A DNA stretch of 44,927 nucleotides, from the NCBI GenBank assembly GCA_028280635.1, contig JANQLM010000114.1, positions 1-44,927 on the forward strand, read 5' to 3'. The notes beneath the pieces were generated by a model. It saw only the letters and a program-made list of their open reading frames with translations. It was not told the DNA's origin and did no database searches. The position numbers were made by a program, and so were the translations under genes. Source of the DNA: Halieaceae bacterium (lineage in GTDB: Bacteria; Pseudomonadota; Gammaproteobacteria; Pseudomonadales; Halieaceae). This document shows, piece after piece, positions 23,968 to 31,190 of the stretch (the stretch's first letter is position 1; each line of letters starts with the position of its first letter).

Positions 23968-24732
23968 ATGTCCGACGAAGTTTTGACCAGTGCCGAAAAC
24001 GGCGTCCTGGTTGTCACCCTGAACCGCCCGGAGGCCAAAAACGCCGCCAACCGCGCACTGGCAGAGGGCGTCGCCGCCGCCATGGACGAACTGGACAGCA
24101 ATGACGAACTGCGCGTTGCCATCCTGACCGGCGCCGGCGGCACCTTCTGCTCCGGCATGGACCTGAAAGCCTTCGTGTCCGGGGAGACCCCCGTGGTCAA
24201 GGGCCGGGGCTTCGCCGGCCTCACCGAACAGGGCCCGCGCAAGCCGCTGATTGCCGCTGTCGAAGGCTATGCCCTGGCCGGTGGCCTGGAACTGGCCATC
24301 TCCTGCGACATGATTGTCGCCGCGGACGACTCCAAATTCGGCATTCCCGAAGCCAAGCGTGGCCTGGCCGCCGGTGCCGGTGGCCTGATGAAACTGCCCC
24401 GGCAGATTCCGTCCCGGGTCGCCATGGAACTGGCCCTGACGGGTGATTTCATCAGCGCCCAGCGCGCCTATGAACTGGGCCTGATCAACCACGTGGTGCC
24501 CGCCGGTACGGCGCTGGACGCGGCGAAGGAACTGGCCGCCAAGATCGCCGCCAATGGCCCGCTGGCCGTGGCCGCCAGCAAGCAGGTCATCGAGGAACAG
24601 TCCGACTGGTCCCAGGGCGATATGTGGGCGAAGCAGCAGGACATCATCAACCCGGTGTTCACCAGCGAAGACGCCATCGAAGGCGCCACCGCCTTCGCCG
24701 AGAAGCGCGCCCCCAACTGGAAAGGCAAATAA
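23968..24732 (+). CDS. Enoyl-CoA hydratase
   Basis: A 254-residue crotonase that, unlike the three in the left operon, keeps both catalytic glutamates: GLELAISCDM (first) and IPEAKRGLAAGAGG (second). Oxyanion-hole motifs are GGTFCSGMDLKAF and EGYALAGG. The tail AFAEKRAPNWKG is standard. AGGAGA lies about 8 bases before the ATG. It follows the kinase gene by 45 bp and is probably the hydratase step of the same pathway. Reaction: reversible hydration of trans-2-enoyl-CoA to 3-hydroxyacyl-CoA. Confidence 0.95.
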   Translation: MSDEVLTSAENGVLVVTLNRPEAKNAANRALAEGVAAAMDELDSNDELRVAILTGAGGTFCSGMDLKAFVSGETPVVKGRGFAGLTEQGPRKPLIAAVEGYALAGGLELAISCDMIVAADDSKFGIPEAKRGLAAGAGGLMKLPRQIPSRVAMELALTGDFISAQRAYELGLINHVVPAGTALDAAKELAAKIAANGPLAVAASKQVIEEQSDWSQGDMWAKQQDIINPVFTSEDAIEGATAFAEKRAPNWKGK

Positions 24733-24759
24733 GCAGCGGAACGCCGCGACCGGCGATCC

Positions 24760-24868
24760 AAAAAAAGGGGGCAGGGCCCCTTTGCCAAATTCAAATTAAA
24801 TTGCTTTATTTATCAATAGTTTATAAGCATCTGTTAACAACTGGATAAAAGGGGCTCTGGCCCCTTTT
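24760..24868. repeat. Hairpin-ended AT-rich element, ~109 bp
   Basis: Two similar palindromes bound an AT-rich core. The left one pairs AAAGGGG (24764-24770) with CCCCTTT (24777-24783). The right one pairs AAAAGGGGC (24847-24855) with GCCCCTTTT (24860-24868). The right end is close to the reverse complement of the left, so the unit has terminal inverted repeats of about 22 bases. The core contains TATTTATCAATAG and TTTATAAGC. It resembles short palindromic elements spread by REP-associated (RAYT) transposases, though none is visible here. The right hairpin with its T-run would also act as a terminator just before the thiolase ribosome-binding site. Confidence 0.6.
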
Positions 24869-24881
24869 GTGGAGACTAGAC

Positions 24882-26114
24882 ATGGCTGAAGCCTGGATTA
24901 TTGACGCCTGCCGGACCCCGCGGGGAATCGGCAAGCCCGAGAAAGGCGCCCTGGCGCACCTGCACCCGCAGCACCTGGGTGCCACCGTGCTCAAGGCGAT
25001 TGCCGAGCGCAACGACCTCAATACCGCGGAGGTGGACGACATCGTCTGGGGCACCAGCGCCCAGCGCGGCACCCAGAAAGGCGACCTCGGTCGCATGGCG
25101 GCACTGGCGGCGGGTTACGACATTCGCTCCAGCGCCGTCACCCTCGACCGTTTCTGCGGCTCCGGTATCACCTCCGTGAACATGGCGGCCACCAGCATCA
25201 TGGCTGGCATGGAAGACTGCACCATCGGCGGCGGCACGGAGATGATGTCGCTGTACGGTGCTTTTGCCGACCAGTCGCCGTTTATCGACAGCGACAACCT
25301 GGACCTTCGCGAAATGCACCCGCAGCCCCACCAGGGTGTCTGTGGCGACGCCATTGCCACCCTCGAGGGCATTGATCGCGAGGCGGTGGACGCGCTGGCC
25401 GTGGTCTCCCAGCAGAATGCCGACCGCGCCATCAAGGAAGGGCGTTTCGACAAGTCCCTGGTGCCCGTGCACAACCCGGATGGCAGTCTCGCTCTCGACC
25501 AGGAACAGTTCCCGCGCCCGCAGACCACCATGGAATCCCTGGCCGGCCTGGACCCCTCTTTTGAGCGCCTCGCGGACTATCCGCTGGACGACGCGGGCAC
25601 GACCTTCCGTGCCCTGGTGAAAAAGAAGTTCCCGGACCTGGACATCAACCACGTGCACCACGCCGGCAACTCCTCGGGCGTGGTGGATGCCGCCGCCGCC
25701 GTGTTGATGGCCTCCCCGGAGTACGCCAAAGCCCAGGGCTGGCAGCCACGGGCGCGTATTGTCGCCATGGCCAATATGGGTGACGACCCCACCCTGATGC
25801 TGAACGCCCCGGTTCCGGCGGCGCGCAAGGTGCTGGCCAAGGCCGGCATGTCCCTTGACGATATCGACCTGTTCGAAATCAATGAGGCTTTCTCCGTTGT
25901 CGCCGAGCGTTTTATCCGCCACCTCGACCTGGACCGCGAGAAGGTCAATGTGAATGGCGGCGCCATGGCCCTGGGCCACCCGATCGGCGCCACCGGCTCC
26001 ATCCTCATCGGCACCATGGTTGACGAACTGGAACGCGCCGACAAGCAGTTTGGCTTGGTCACCATGTGCGCGGCCGGCGGCATGGCGCCGGCCGTGATCA
26101 TCGAGCGCGTATAA
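24882..26114 (+). CDS. Acetyl-CoA acetyltransferase (thiolase)
   Basis: A 410-residue thiolase cleaving 3-ketoacyl-CoA with CoA. The acylated nucleophile is C92 (DRFCGSGITS), the conserved His is H366 (NGGAMALGHPIGATG) and the second Cys is C396 (MCAAGGMAPA); NEAF is present in DLFEINEAFSV. The start at 24882 has GGAGA 6 bases upstream; a start five codons earlier would fall in the hairpin. The ribosome-binding site touches the end of the right hairpin of the preceding element, so expression relative to the upstream genes is uncertain. It would supply the final beta-oxidation step for the ligase/dehydrogenase/kinase/hydratase set. Confidence 0.95.
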   Translation: MAEAWIIDACRTPRGIGKPEKGALAHLHPQHLGATVLKAIAERNDLNTAEVDDIVWGTSAQRGTQKGDLGRMAALAAGYDIRSSAVTLDRFCGSGITSVNMAATSIMAGMEDCTIGGGTEMMSLYGAFADQSPFIDSDNLDLREMHPQPHQGVCGDAIATLEGIDREAVDALAVVSQQNADRAIKEGRFDKSLVPVHNPDGSLALDQEQFPRPQTTMESLAGLDPSFERLADYPLDDAGTTFRALVKKKFPDLDINHVHHAGNSSGVVDAAAAVLMASPEYAKAQGWQPRARIVAMANMGDDPTLMLNAPVPAARKVLAKAGMSLDDIDLFEINEAFSVVAERFIRHLDLDREKVNVNGGAMALGHPIGATGSILIGTMVDELERADKQFGLVTMCAAGGMAPAVIIERV

Positions 26115-26122
26115 GCCCCTCC

Positions 26123-26148
26123 GCACCCCGGCCAGATTGCCGGGGTGC
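26123..26148 (+). terminator. Hairpin after the thiolase gene
   Basis: GCACCCCGGC and GCCGGGGTGC form a perfect 10-bp stem with a 6-base loop, 8 bases after the thiolase stop. The following bases are pyrimidine-rich (ACTCTCTCC) but not a T-run. Confidence 0.55.
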
Positions 26149-26267
26149 ACTCTCTCCACAGCGTCTACCCCGGCGGTCATCACAGTCTGGCATCATCACT
26201 TTCGGTCTTGGCCGTTTATCGCATGAAGGGCTCACCCCGTCGCAGCCGCCTGTCGTTTCGTCGACGC

Positions 26268-26295
26268 TTGACTAGCATTTGGGTCTTTGGACAAT
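26268..26295 (+). promoter_or_regulatory. Putative promoter of the oligoendopeptidase gene
   Basis: TTGACT (26268-26273) and GACAAT (26290-26295) with a 16-base spacer precede the proposed ATG at 26326 by about 30 bases. The -35 matches 5 of 6 and the -10 matches 4 of 6 consensus bases. No clear Shine-Dalgarno sequence is seen before the ATG. Confidence 0.4.
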
Positions 26296-26325
26296 AGCTC
26301 GCCTGACCCGGAACGCGACACACCT

Positions 26326-28197
26326 ATGAAACTCATCTACGCCCTGCTCTTCAGCCTCATCGCCCTTCCGCTCCCGTTACAGGCCGATGACGGCCCACCG
26401 GAACGCGCCGACGTGCCCGAAGAGTTTCGCTGGGACCTGACGGACATGTATGCCGACAAGGAAGCCTGGGAAGCCGATGTGCGACGCTTCGAATCGCTGT
26501 TGGAAGACCTGGCGCAGTATCGCGGCACCCTCAACAGGGGTGGTAAGCAGTTATTGAAAGCCATCGAGGCTTACGAAGAGACCTATAAGGTGCTCGGCAA
26601 CATCTACGTCTACGCGGGCCTGTCGTCATTTGAAGATCTGCGCAACAGCGACAACAGCGCGCGCTTTTCGCGCGGCCGCAGCTACATGGCGCGCTTCGAG
26701 GAAGCCTCTGCATTCCTGCGCCCGGAACTGCTCGCCATCGACCCCGAGAAGCTGGAAGACATCATCGACAGCACACCGGAGCTGCGCCCTTACACCCACT
26801 GGTTCAATGAGCAATTGCGCATGCGCGATTTCACGCTCAGCGAGAAGGAAGAGCGCATCCTCGCCGCTGCCAGCGACCCGCTGGGCAAGTTCAACAACGT
26901 GTTTGCGGCATTCAACAATGCCGACCTGCAGTTCGAAGATGTCACCGATGGCGCCGGCAACACGCTCACCATGACCCAGTCTCGCTATGGCGATGCGCTT
27001 GTCTCTCCCGACCCGGTGTTCCGCGAGAATGCCTGGAAGTCACTCTTCTCCGGGTACCAACAATGGGGCAACACCCTGGCGGCCAACTACGAAGGGCACG
27101 TCAAGGGTCGGGTGTTTGAGGCGCGTATGCGCGGCTTCGACTCCGCCATGCAGGCATCCACCTATGGCAATGGCGTACCGTCCGAGGTCTATACCAACCT
27201 GCTGAAAGCCCTGCGTGAAAACGTCGCGCCGCTGCAACGCTATCTGCACCTGAAGCGCGAAGCCCTGGGGCTGGACACCCTGCAGGTCTGGGAGTCGTAT
27301 GCGCCAATAGCGGACCCACCCTACAAGGACATCCCCTGGGAGCGCGCCCAGACCCTGGTGGCTGAGGCGCTGGAACCGCTGGGCGAAGAGTATGTCGCCA
27401 TTTACTGGAAGGGTTTCGAGGAAGACTGGGCGGACGTGCTGGAGAACAAGGGTAAGCGCGGCGGCGCCTACTCCTGGGGCACCTACAGTTCCAAGCCCTA
27501 CTTCTCAATGAATTACCAGGGCAACTTTGGCGATGTTTCCACGCTGGCCCACGAATACGGGCACTCGATTCACAGCTACCTCTCCAACGCCAACCAGCCC
27601 TATGTCTACTCGGGTTACCGCGTCTTCATTGCTGAAGTGGCATCCATGACCAACGAGGCCATCCTCTTCCAGAAGATGCTGGATGAAGCCGGGACTCGCG
27701 AGGAGAAGCTCTTCCTGCTGGAAAGCTACCTCAGCCAGTTCCGCACGGCGATGTACCGGCAGGCGAGCTTCGCCGACTTCGAACTGCAGGCACATACCAT
27801 GGTGGAAAACGGCGAAGCCCTGACCCGAGAAAACCTGGACGCCCTGTACGCCCAGGTCTTCGAAGACTACTACGGGGACAGCATCGAAGCAGACCCACTC
27901 AACGACGGCGAGTGGAGCCGAATCCCCCATTTCATGCGCACCGACAATTTTTATGTCTATCAGTACGCTACCTCGTTTGTGGCGGCCACGGCCATGGCCC
28001 GCAAAATTCTCAACGAGGGGGAGCCGGCCCGCGACCGCTTTCTGGCGATGCTGAAATCCGGCAGCAGTGACTACCCGGTGGAGCTATTGAAGAGAGCCGG
28101 TGTCGACATGACGACCCCGCAGCCGGTGCTGGACACCGTCGCGGTCATGGATTCACTGGTGGATGAATTCGAAGCACTGCTTGCCGAGGGCGGCTAA
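26326..28197 (+). CDS. pepF: Oligoendopeptidase F (M3B metallopeptidase), exported
   Basis: A 623-residue zinc metallopeptidase of family M3B cleaving short peptides. It starts with a signal peptide (MKLIYALLFSLIALPLPLQA, cut before DD), so it is probably periplasmic, unlike the cytosolic forms in Firmicutes. The N-terminal oligopeptidase domain (PEEFRWDLTDMYADKEAWE) leads to the catalytic helix HEYGH at 409-413, with the third zinc ligand Glu about 24 residues later (IAEVASMTNE). The in-frame start 13 codons earlier would bury the signal peptide. It stands alone between two strong hairpins. No link to the acyl-CoA genes is seen. Confidence 0.94.
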   Translation: MKLIYALLFSLIALPLPLQADDGPPERADVPEEFRWDLTDMYADKEAWEADVRRFESLLEDLAQYRGTLNRGGKQLLKAIEAYEETYKVLGNIYVYAGLSSFEDLRNSDNSARFSRGRSYMARFEEASAFLRPELLAIDPEKLEDIIDSTPELRPYTHWFNEQLRMRDFTLSEKEERILAAASDPLGKFNNVFAAFNNADLQFEDVTDGAGNTLTMTQSRYGDALVSPDPVFRENAWKSLFSGYQQWGNTLAANYEGHVKGRVFEARMRGFDSAMQASTYGNGVPSEVYTNLLKALRENVAPLQRYLHLKREALGLDTLQVWESYAPIADPPYKDIPWERAQTLVAEALEPLGEEYVAIYWKGFEEDWADVLENKGKRGGAYSWGTYSSKPYFSMNYQGNFGDVSTLAHEYGHSIHSYLSNANQPYVYSGYRVFIAEVASMTNEAILFQKMLDEAGTREEKLFLLESYLSQFRTAMYRQASFADFELQAHTMVENGEALTRENLDALYAQVFEDYYGDSIEADPLNDGEWSRIPHFMRTDNFYVYQYATSFVAATAMARKILNEGEPARDRFLAMLKSGSSDYPVELLKRAGVDMTTPQPVLDTVAVMDSLVDEFEALLAEGG

Positions 28198-28209
28198 GGG
28201 CAAATAGAT

Positions 28210-28242
28210 GCGGGGGCGGCCGCTTGCGCTAACCGCCCCCGC
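28210..28242 (+). terminator. Terminator-like hairpin after pepF
   Basis: GCGGGGGCGG (28210-28219) and CCGCCCCCGC (28233-28242) form a perfect 10-bp GC stem with a 13-base loop, 13 bases after the stop. It is followed by TGTTTCG, a weak T-stretch. Confidence 0.6.
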
Positions 28243-28333
28243 TGTTTCGCCTTCCCTAGCGAAACCCTTCAAGGGACGCTCCCCTGCGCCACCTGTTCGC
28301 TCAATGTTTCACTTCGCTATCACGCGTTTGTTA

Positions 28334-28429
28334 TCAGCTCAACGCCAGCGCCAGTACGACAAAAAGGACCGCGTACTTCACGCTGCGATTCTGCCACCAA
28401 ACGCGCAGTTCACGTTCCCACCACCTCAT
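28334..28429 (-). CDS. Candidate 31-residue membrane microprotein
   Basis: On the minus strand an ATG at 28429 opens 31 codons ending in TGA. The product has an amphipathic, Trp/Arg-rich start (MRWWERELRVWWQNRS) and a hydrophobic end (VKYAVLFVVLALALS), a typical layout for a single-pass small membrane protein. GGGGG lies about 5 bases upstream of the ATG. The frame stays open for 23 more codons upstream with coding-like content (FEQGDKSVLPGVA) but without a standard start there. It is a separate gene or the remnant of a longer one. I do not recognise the family. Confidence 0.4.
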   Translation of the reverse strand: MRWWERELRVWWQNRSVKYAVLFVVLALALS

Positions 28430-28537
28430 CGCAACCCCCGGCAGAACGCTCTTGTCACCCTGCTCGAAACGGCCTCGGACCTGGACCGTATGGACCTAGT
28501 GTGAAGGTTTTCCGGCGGGAAACAATTAGACGGAAGT

Positions 28538-28555
28538 ACTAAACTAAGGTTTAGT
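28538..28555. repeat. Inverted repeat ACTAAAC-TAAG-GTTTAGT
   Basis: Perfect 7-bp arms with a 4-base loop, 9 bases beyond the stop of the phytochelatin-synthase-like gene on the minus strand. There is no T-run; it may be a weak terminator or stabilise the 3' end. Confidence 0.4.
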
Positions 28556-28564
28556 TCGTCGAAA

Positions 28565-29266
28565 CTACCTGGATACTTCGATAAATCCGCGGGCGCGGCC
28601 GGAGGCGCTGTCGTGTTCCTGCATGGCCTTGTAGACCATCTCCAGGGGTGCCCAGGTGTAGGGGTACTTGTAGTCCGCGGTGTCCATGATCAGCACCCGA
28701 TCCGCCTGCGCGTTGTAAGCCCCCAGGGGGCTGATATGCCCTACCCGTCCCTGTCCCAGGGCTTCCCGTTGGTAGTTCACCAGCAGGTAGTCACCGACTG
28801 TCGAGAGATTGCGTTGCACGACTTCGCGAAACTCCTGCACCGTGAGCTCATCGCCGTGCATGGCCTGCGCCACCAGACCACGGGCCGCGAGCAGACCGGC
28901 CAGCTCCCCCAGCGACATCCCGCCGAAGGTAACCTGGAAACGGGTGCGTACCGCATCCGTCTCCCGGGTGAAGAAATCCGCCTGGCGGGTCGCTGTGCCC
29001 AGCGCACTCAATACCATGGCGCCACTGGCAACGCCGCAGTAGCTGCCCAGTTCCTGGGACTGGTAGGCATCTGACAGTGCCGGGTAGTCAGCCCGGTGCT
29101 CAGCAAACTCCAGCAGTGCAATCCCTTCGGGCACATCTACCGCGACCAGTGTCTCAGGCAGCGGCAGATCCTGCTGTTTCGGCTGTAACAGGTACCATAC
29201 GTAGCCCGCAAAGCCGAGCGGCAGCACCAGCAATAGTACAGCGATGATCTTAAGCGCGCGCTTCAT
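28565..29266 (-). CDS. Phytochelatin synthase-like cysteine protease, membrane-anchored
   Basis: A 233-residue protein with one N-terminal membrane segment (residues 4-26) and a papain-fold domain of the phytochelatin-synthase family. The triad is C77 (SYCGVASG), H177 (GHISPLGAYN) and D195 (LIMDTADYKYPYTW); the 18-residue His-Asp spacing matches the cyanobacterial enzyme. Prokaryotic members have only this catalytic half and mainly remove glycine from glutathione, making gamma-Glu-Cys, rather than polymerising it. The ATG at 29266 was chosen because the membrane segment then begins normally. It is divergent from the histidine kinase. A periplasmic-side glutathione or conjugate peptidase role is likely (inference). 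Confidence 0.88.
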   Translation of the reverse strand: MKRALKIIAVLLLVLPLGFAGYVWYLLQPKQQDLPLPETLVAVDVPEGIALLEFAEHRADYPALSDAYQSQELGSYCGVASGAMVLSALGTATRQADFFTRETDAVRTRFQVTFGGMSLGELAGLLAARGLVAQAMHGDELTVQEFREVVQRNLSTVGDYLLVNYQREALGQGRVGHISPLGAYNAQADRVLIMDTADYKYPYTWAPLEMVYKAMQEHDSASGRARGFIEVSR

Positions 29267-29350
29267 GGCGGACTCCGGTATCCAGACCGCCAAATACTAT
29301 CGCTTCACGTAGCCTGTGTCGGCTGTTTCCAGTCCGGCACGGAGTCGACG

Positions 29351-29370
29351 GCCTAAACCAAAGATTAGGC
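29351..29370 (+). promoter_or_regulatory. Hairpin in the leader of the hybrid histidine kinase gene
   Basis: GCCTAA and TTAGGC form a 6-bp stem with an 8-base loop, 50 bases upstream of the chosen ATG. Together with poor coding character this supports reading 29267-29420 as non-coding. Function unknown. Confidence 0.3.
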
Positions 29371-29420
29371 GCCGGGGGGCTGCCACCTACGACTTAAGAC
29401 GTATTGGCAGGAACCGGCGG

Positions 29421-31190
29421 ATGCACTACTTTGGGCCATCTGACAACTGCGCGGCCCGGCTCCTTTTGAAACGCACCACCTCAAGCACTGACAGCGCCCT
29501 CGCGGAGGAGCTATTGCGGCTTCTCTCCGCCCAGGTGACTCACTCACCCGTCAGCGTTGTGGTGTCCATGAGTATCATCGCCTACATGGCCTACCAGCAG
29601 GCACCCGACCTGGTGTTGTTGTGGAGCTGCTGGCTGGGCCTGGTGGTACTGGCGCAGGCGGCCCGGGTGCTGATTATTCGCAGCCTGCGCCGGCGTAGCC
29701 ACCTGGAGCCCCATCGCACCCTGCGCACCGCGGCGTTGGTGAATGTCTGCAACACCATCCTGCACAGCGTCTCGCTGGTGTTCTTCCCACTGTTTACGCC
29801 CTTCCAGGCGGCGCTGCAGTCCATGCTCATTATCGGCATGGGCGTGGTTTCCACGGTCACCGCCATGGGTTTCATGCCTTTCGCCCTCGCCCACATCTGC
29901 CTGGGTCTGCTGCCGCTGTTCAGTATGTGGATCTGGAGCGGCATGGCCGGCCCGGGCGGCGTGATGGGATTGCTGATTGCGGTCAACGGCTTTGCCTATA
30001 TGGTCACCCTGTTCTTCGTCTCCCGGCGCATCTTCGCCATGTTCAAGGAATCTTTTGAAATGCGCGCGCAGTTGGAAGAGGCGCTGACCCAGGCCGAGGC
30101 CGCTGGCAATGCCAAAACCCGCTTCCTGGCCGCCGCCAGCCATGATCTCCGGCAACCGATTCACACCCTGTCCCTTTTCAGCGCCGCGCTGGGCATGCGG
30201 GAACTGGATGCCCGGGCCACGCATATCGCGGAGAACATCGACAGCGCCGTCAAGGCACTGGCCTACCAGCTTGATGCCCTGCTCGACATCTCCAAGCTGG
30301 ATGCCGGCATCGTCTCGGTCAAGCTGACGCGTTTCAGCCTGGACAACCTGTTGCATCGTCTGCATGAGGAATTCCTCGCGCCCGCCGCCGAAAAAGACAT
30401 CACCATCTCCCTGGACTGCCCGCGGGATGCCGTGGTGCGCAGTGACCCCGGGCTACTGGAGCGCATCCTGCGCAACCTTCTCACCAACGCCATCGCCCAC
30501 AACAGCGACTGCAGTATCCAGGTGGTGGCAGCCCGCGAGGGCGAAACCTGGGAGCTCACCGTGTCCGACACCGGCACCGGTATTGCCGAGGATCACCAGC
30601 AACACATATTCGAAGAGTTCTACCAGGTGGAAAACCCCGAACGTGATCGCAGCAAGGGCCTGGGGCTGGGCCTCGCTATTGTCCAGCGCCTGTCGAGGCT
30701 TTTGGACCTCAGGCTGGCGCTGGAGTCCGAGCCCGGCTGGGGGACCCGCTTCACCCTTAATATCCCCGCCGATTCGATACCCGCCACCGCCAGCGAACCG
30801 CAGCGCCAGGTCAGCTCCCTGGACGAATTGAAAGTGCTGGTGGTCGACGACGAAAGCCAGGTACGCGACGGCATGAAAGTGCTGCTGGAGGTACTGGGTT
30901 GCAGCGTACAGGTGGCCGGCAATACCAGTGATGCAGTGTCCATGGCCACTACCGAAAAGCCTGACCTGGCGCTGGTGGATTTTCGCCTGCGCGACCACGA
31001 CACCGGCCTCAACACCATTGATCGGCTGCGTCACCTCTACCCCGGGCTGCCGGCCATCATCATCAGCGGTGATACCGCCCCTGACCGCCTGCAACAGGCC
31101 CGTGCCGCCGGAGTCCCGATACTGGCAAAACCGGTGCTGGTAGACCCACTCAAACAAGCCATATCCAAGGCCTGCCACATTGGAGCCTGA
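29421..31190 (+). CDS. Hybrid sensor histidine kinase/response regulator
   Basis: A 589-residue inner-membrane hybrid kinase. The N-terminal part has about six hydrophobic segments and no large periplasmic domain. A short coiled coil follows, then the HisKA domain with phospho-His H241 (AASHDLRQPIHTL), the ATPase domain (NLLTNAIAHN, SDTGTGIAEDH, KGLGLGLAIVQRL) and a C-terminal receiver with phospho-Asp D520 (LALVDFRLRDHDTG). The ATG at 29421 has AGGAA about 9 bases upstream; a frame 35 codons longer covers a hairpin leader. The stop overlaps the start of the large fusion gene, and a LuxR-type regulator lies beyond that gene, so the three probably form a signalling-linked locus. The signal is unknown. 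Confidence 0.93.
   Translation: MHYFGPSDNCAARLLLKRTTSSTDSALAEELLRLLSAQVTHSPVSVVVSMSIIAYMAYQQAPDLVLLWSCWLGLVVLAQAARVLIIRSLRRRSHLEPHRTLRTAALVNVCNTILHSVSLVFFPLFTPFQAALQSMLIIGMGVVSTVTAMGFMPFALAHICLGLLPLFSMWIWSGMAGPGGVMGLLIAVNGFAYMVTLFFVSRRIFAMFKESFEMRAQLEEALTQAEAAGNAKTRFLAAASHDLRQPIHTLSLFSAALGMRELDARATHIAENIDSAVKALAYQLDALLDISKLDAGIVSVKLTRFSLDNLLHRLHEEFLAPAAEKDITISLDCPRDAVVRSDPGLLERILRNLLTNAIAHNSDCSIQVVAAREGETWELTVSDTGTGIAEDHQQHIFEEFYQVENPERDRSKGLGLGLAIVQRLSRLLDLRLALESEPGWGTRFTLNIPADSIPATASEPQRQVSSLDELKVLVVDDESQVRDGMKVLLEVLGCSVQVAGNTSDAVSMATTEKPDLALVDFRLRDHDTGLNTIDRLRHLYPGLPAIIISGDTAPDRLQQARAAGVPILAKPVLVDPLKQAISKACHIGA

Larger units (their letters stand above)
28198..28564. other. Intergenic region with hairpins and one small ORF
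   Basis: These 367 bases separate the peptidase from the phytochelatin-synthase-like gene. They hold the peptidase terminator hairpin, a candidate 31-codon membrane-protein ORF on the minus strand and an 18-bp inverted repeat, each listed separately. I see nothing else. Confidence 0.7.

Noticed and set aside
24876-26183. Minus-strand 435-codon frame opposite the thiolase
   Set aside because: Antisense shadow rich in His/Gly/Val with no family signal.
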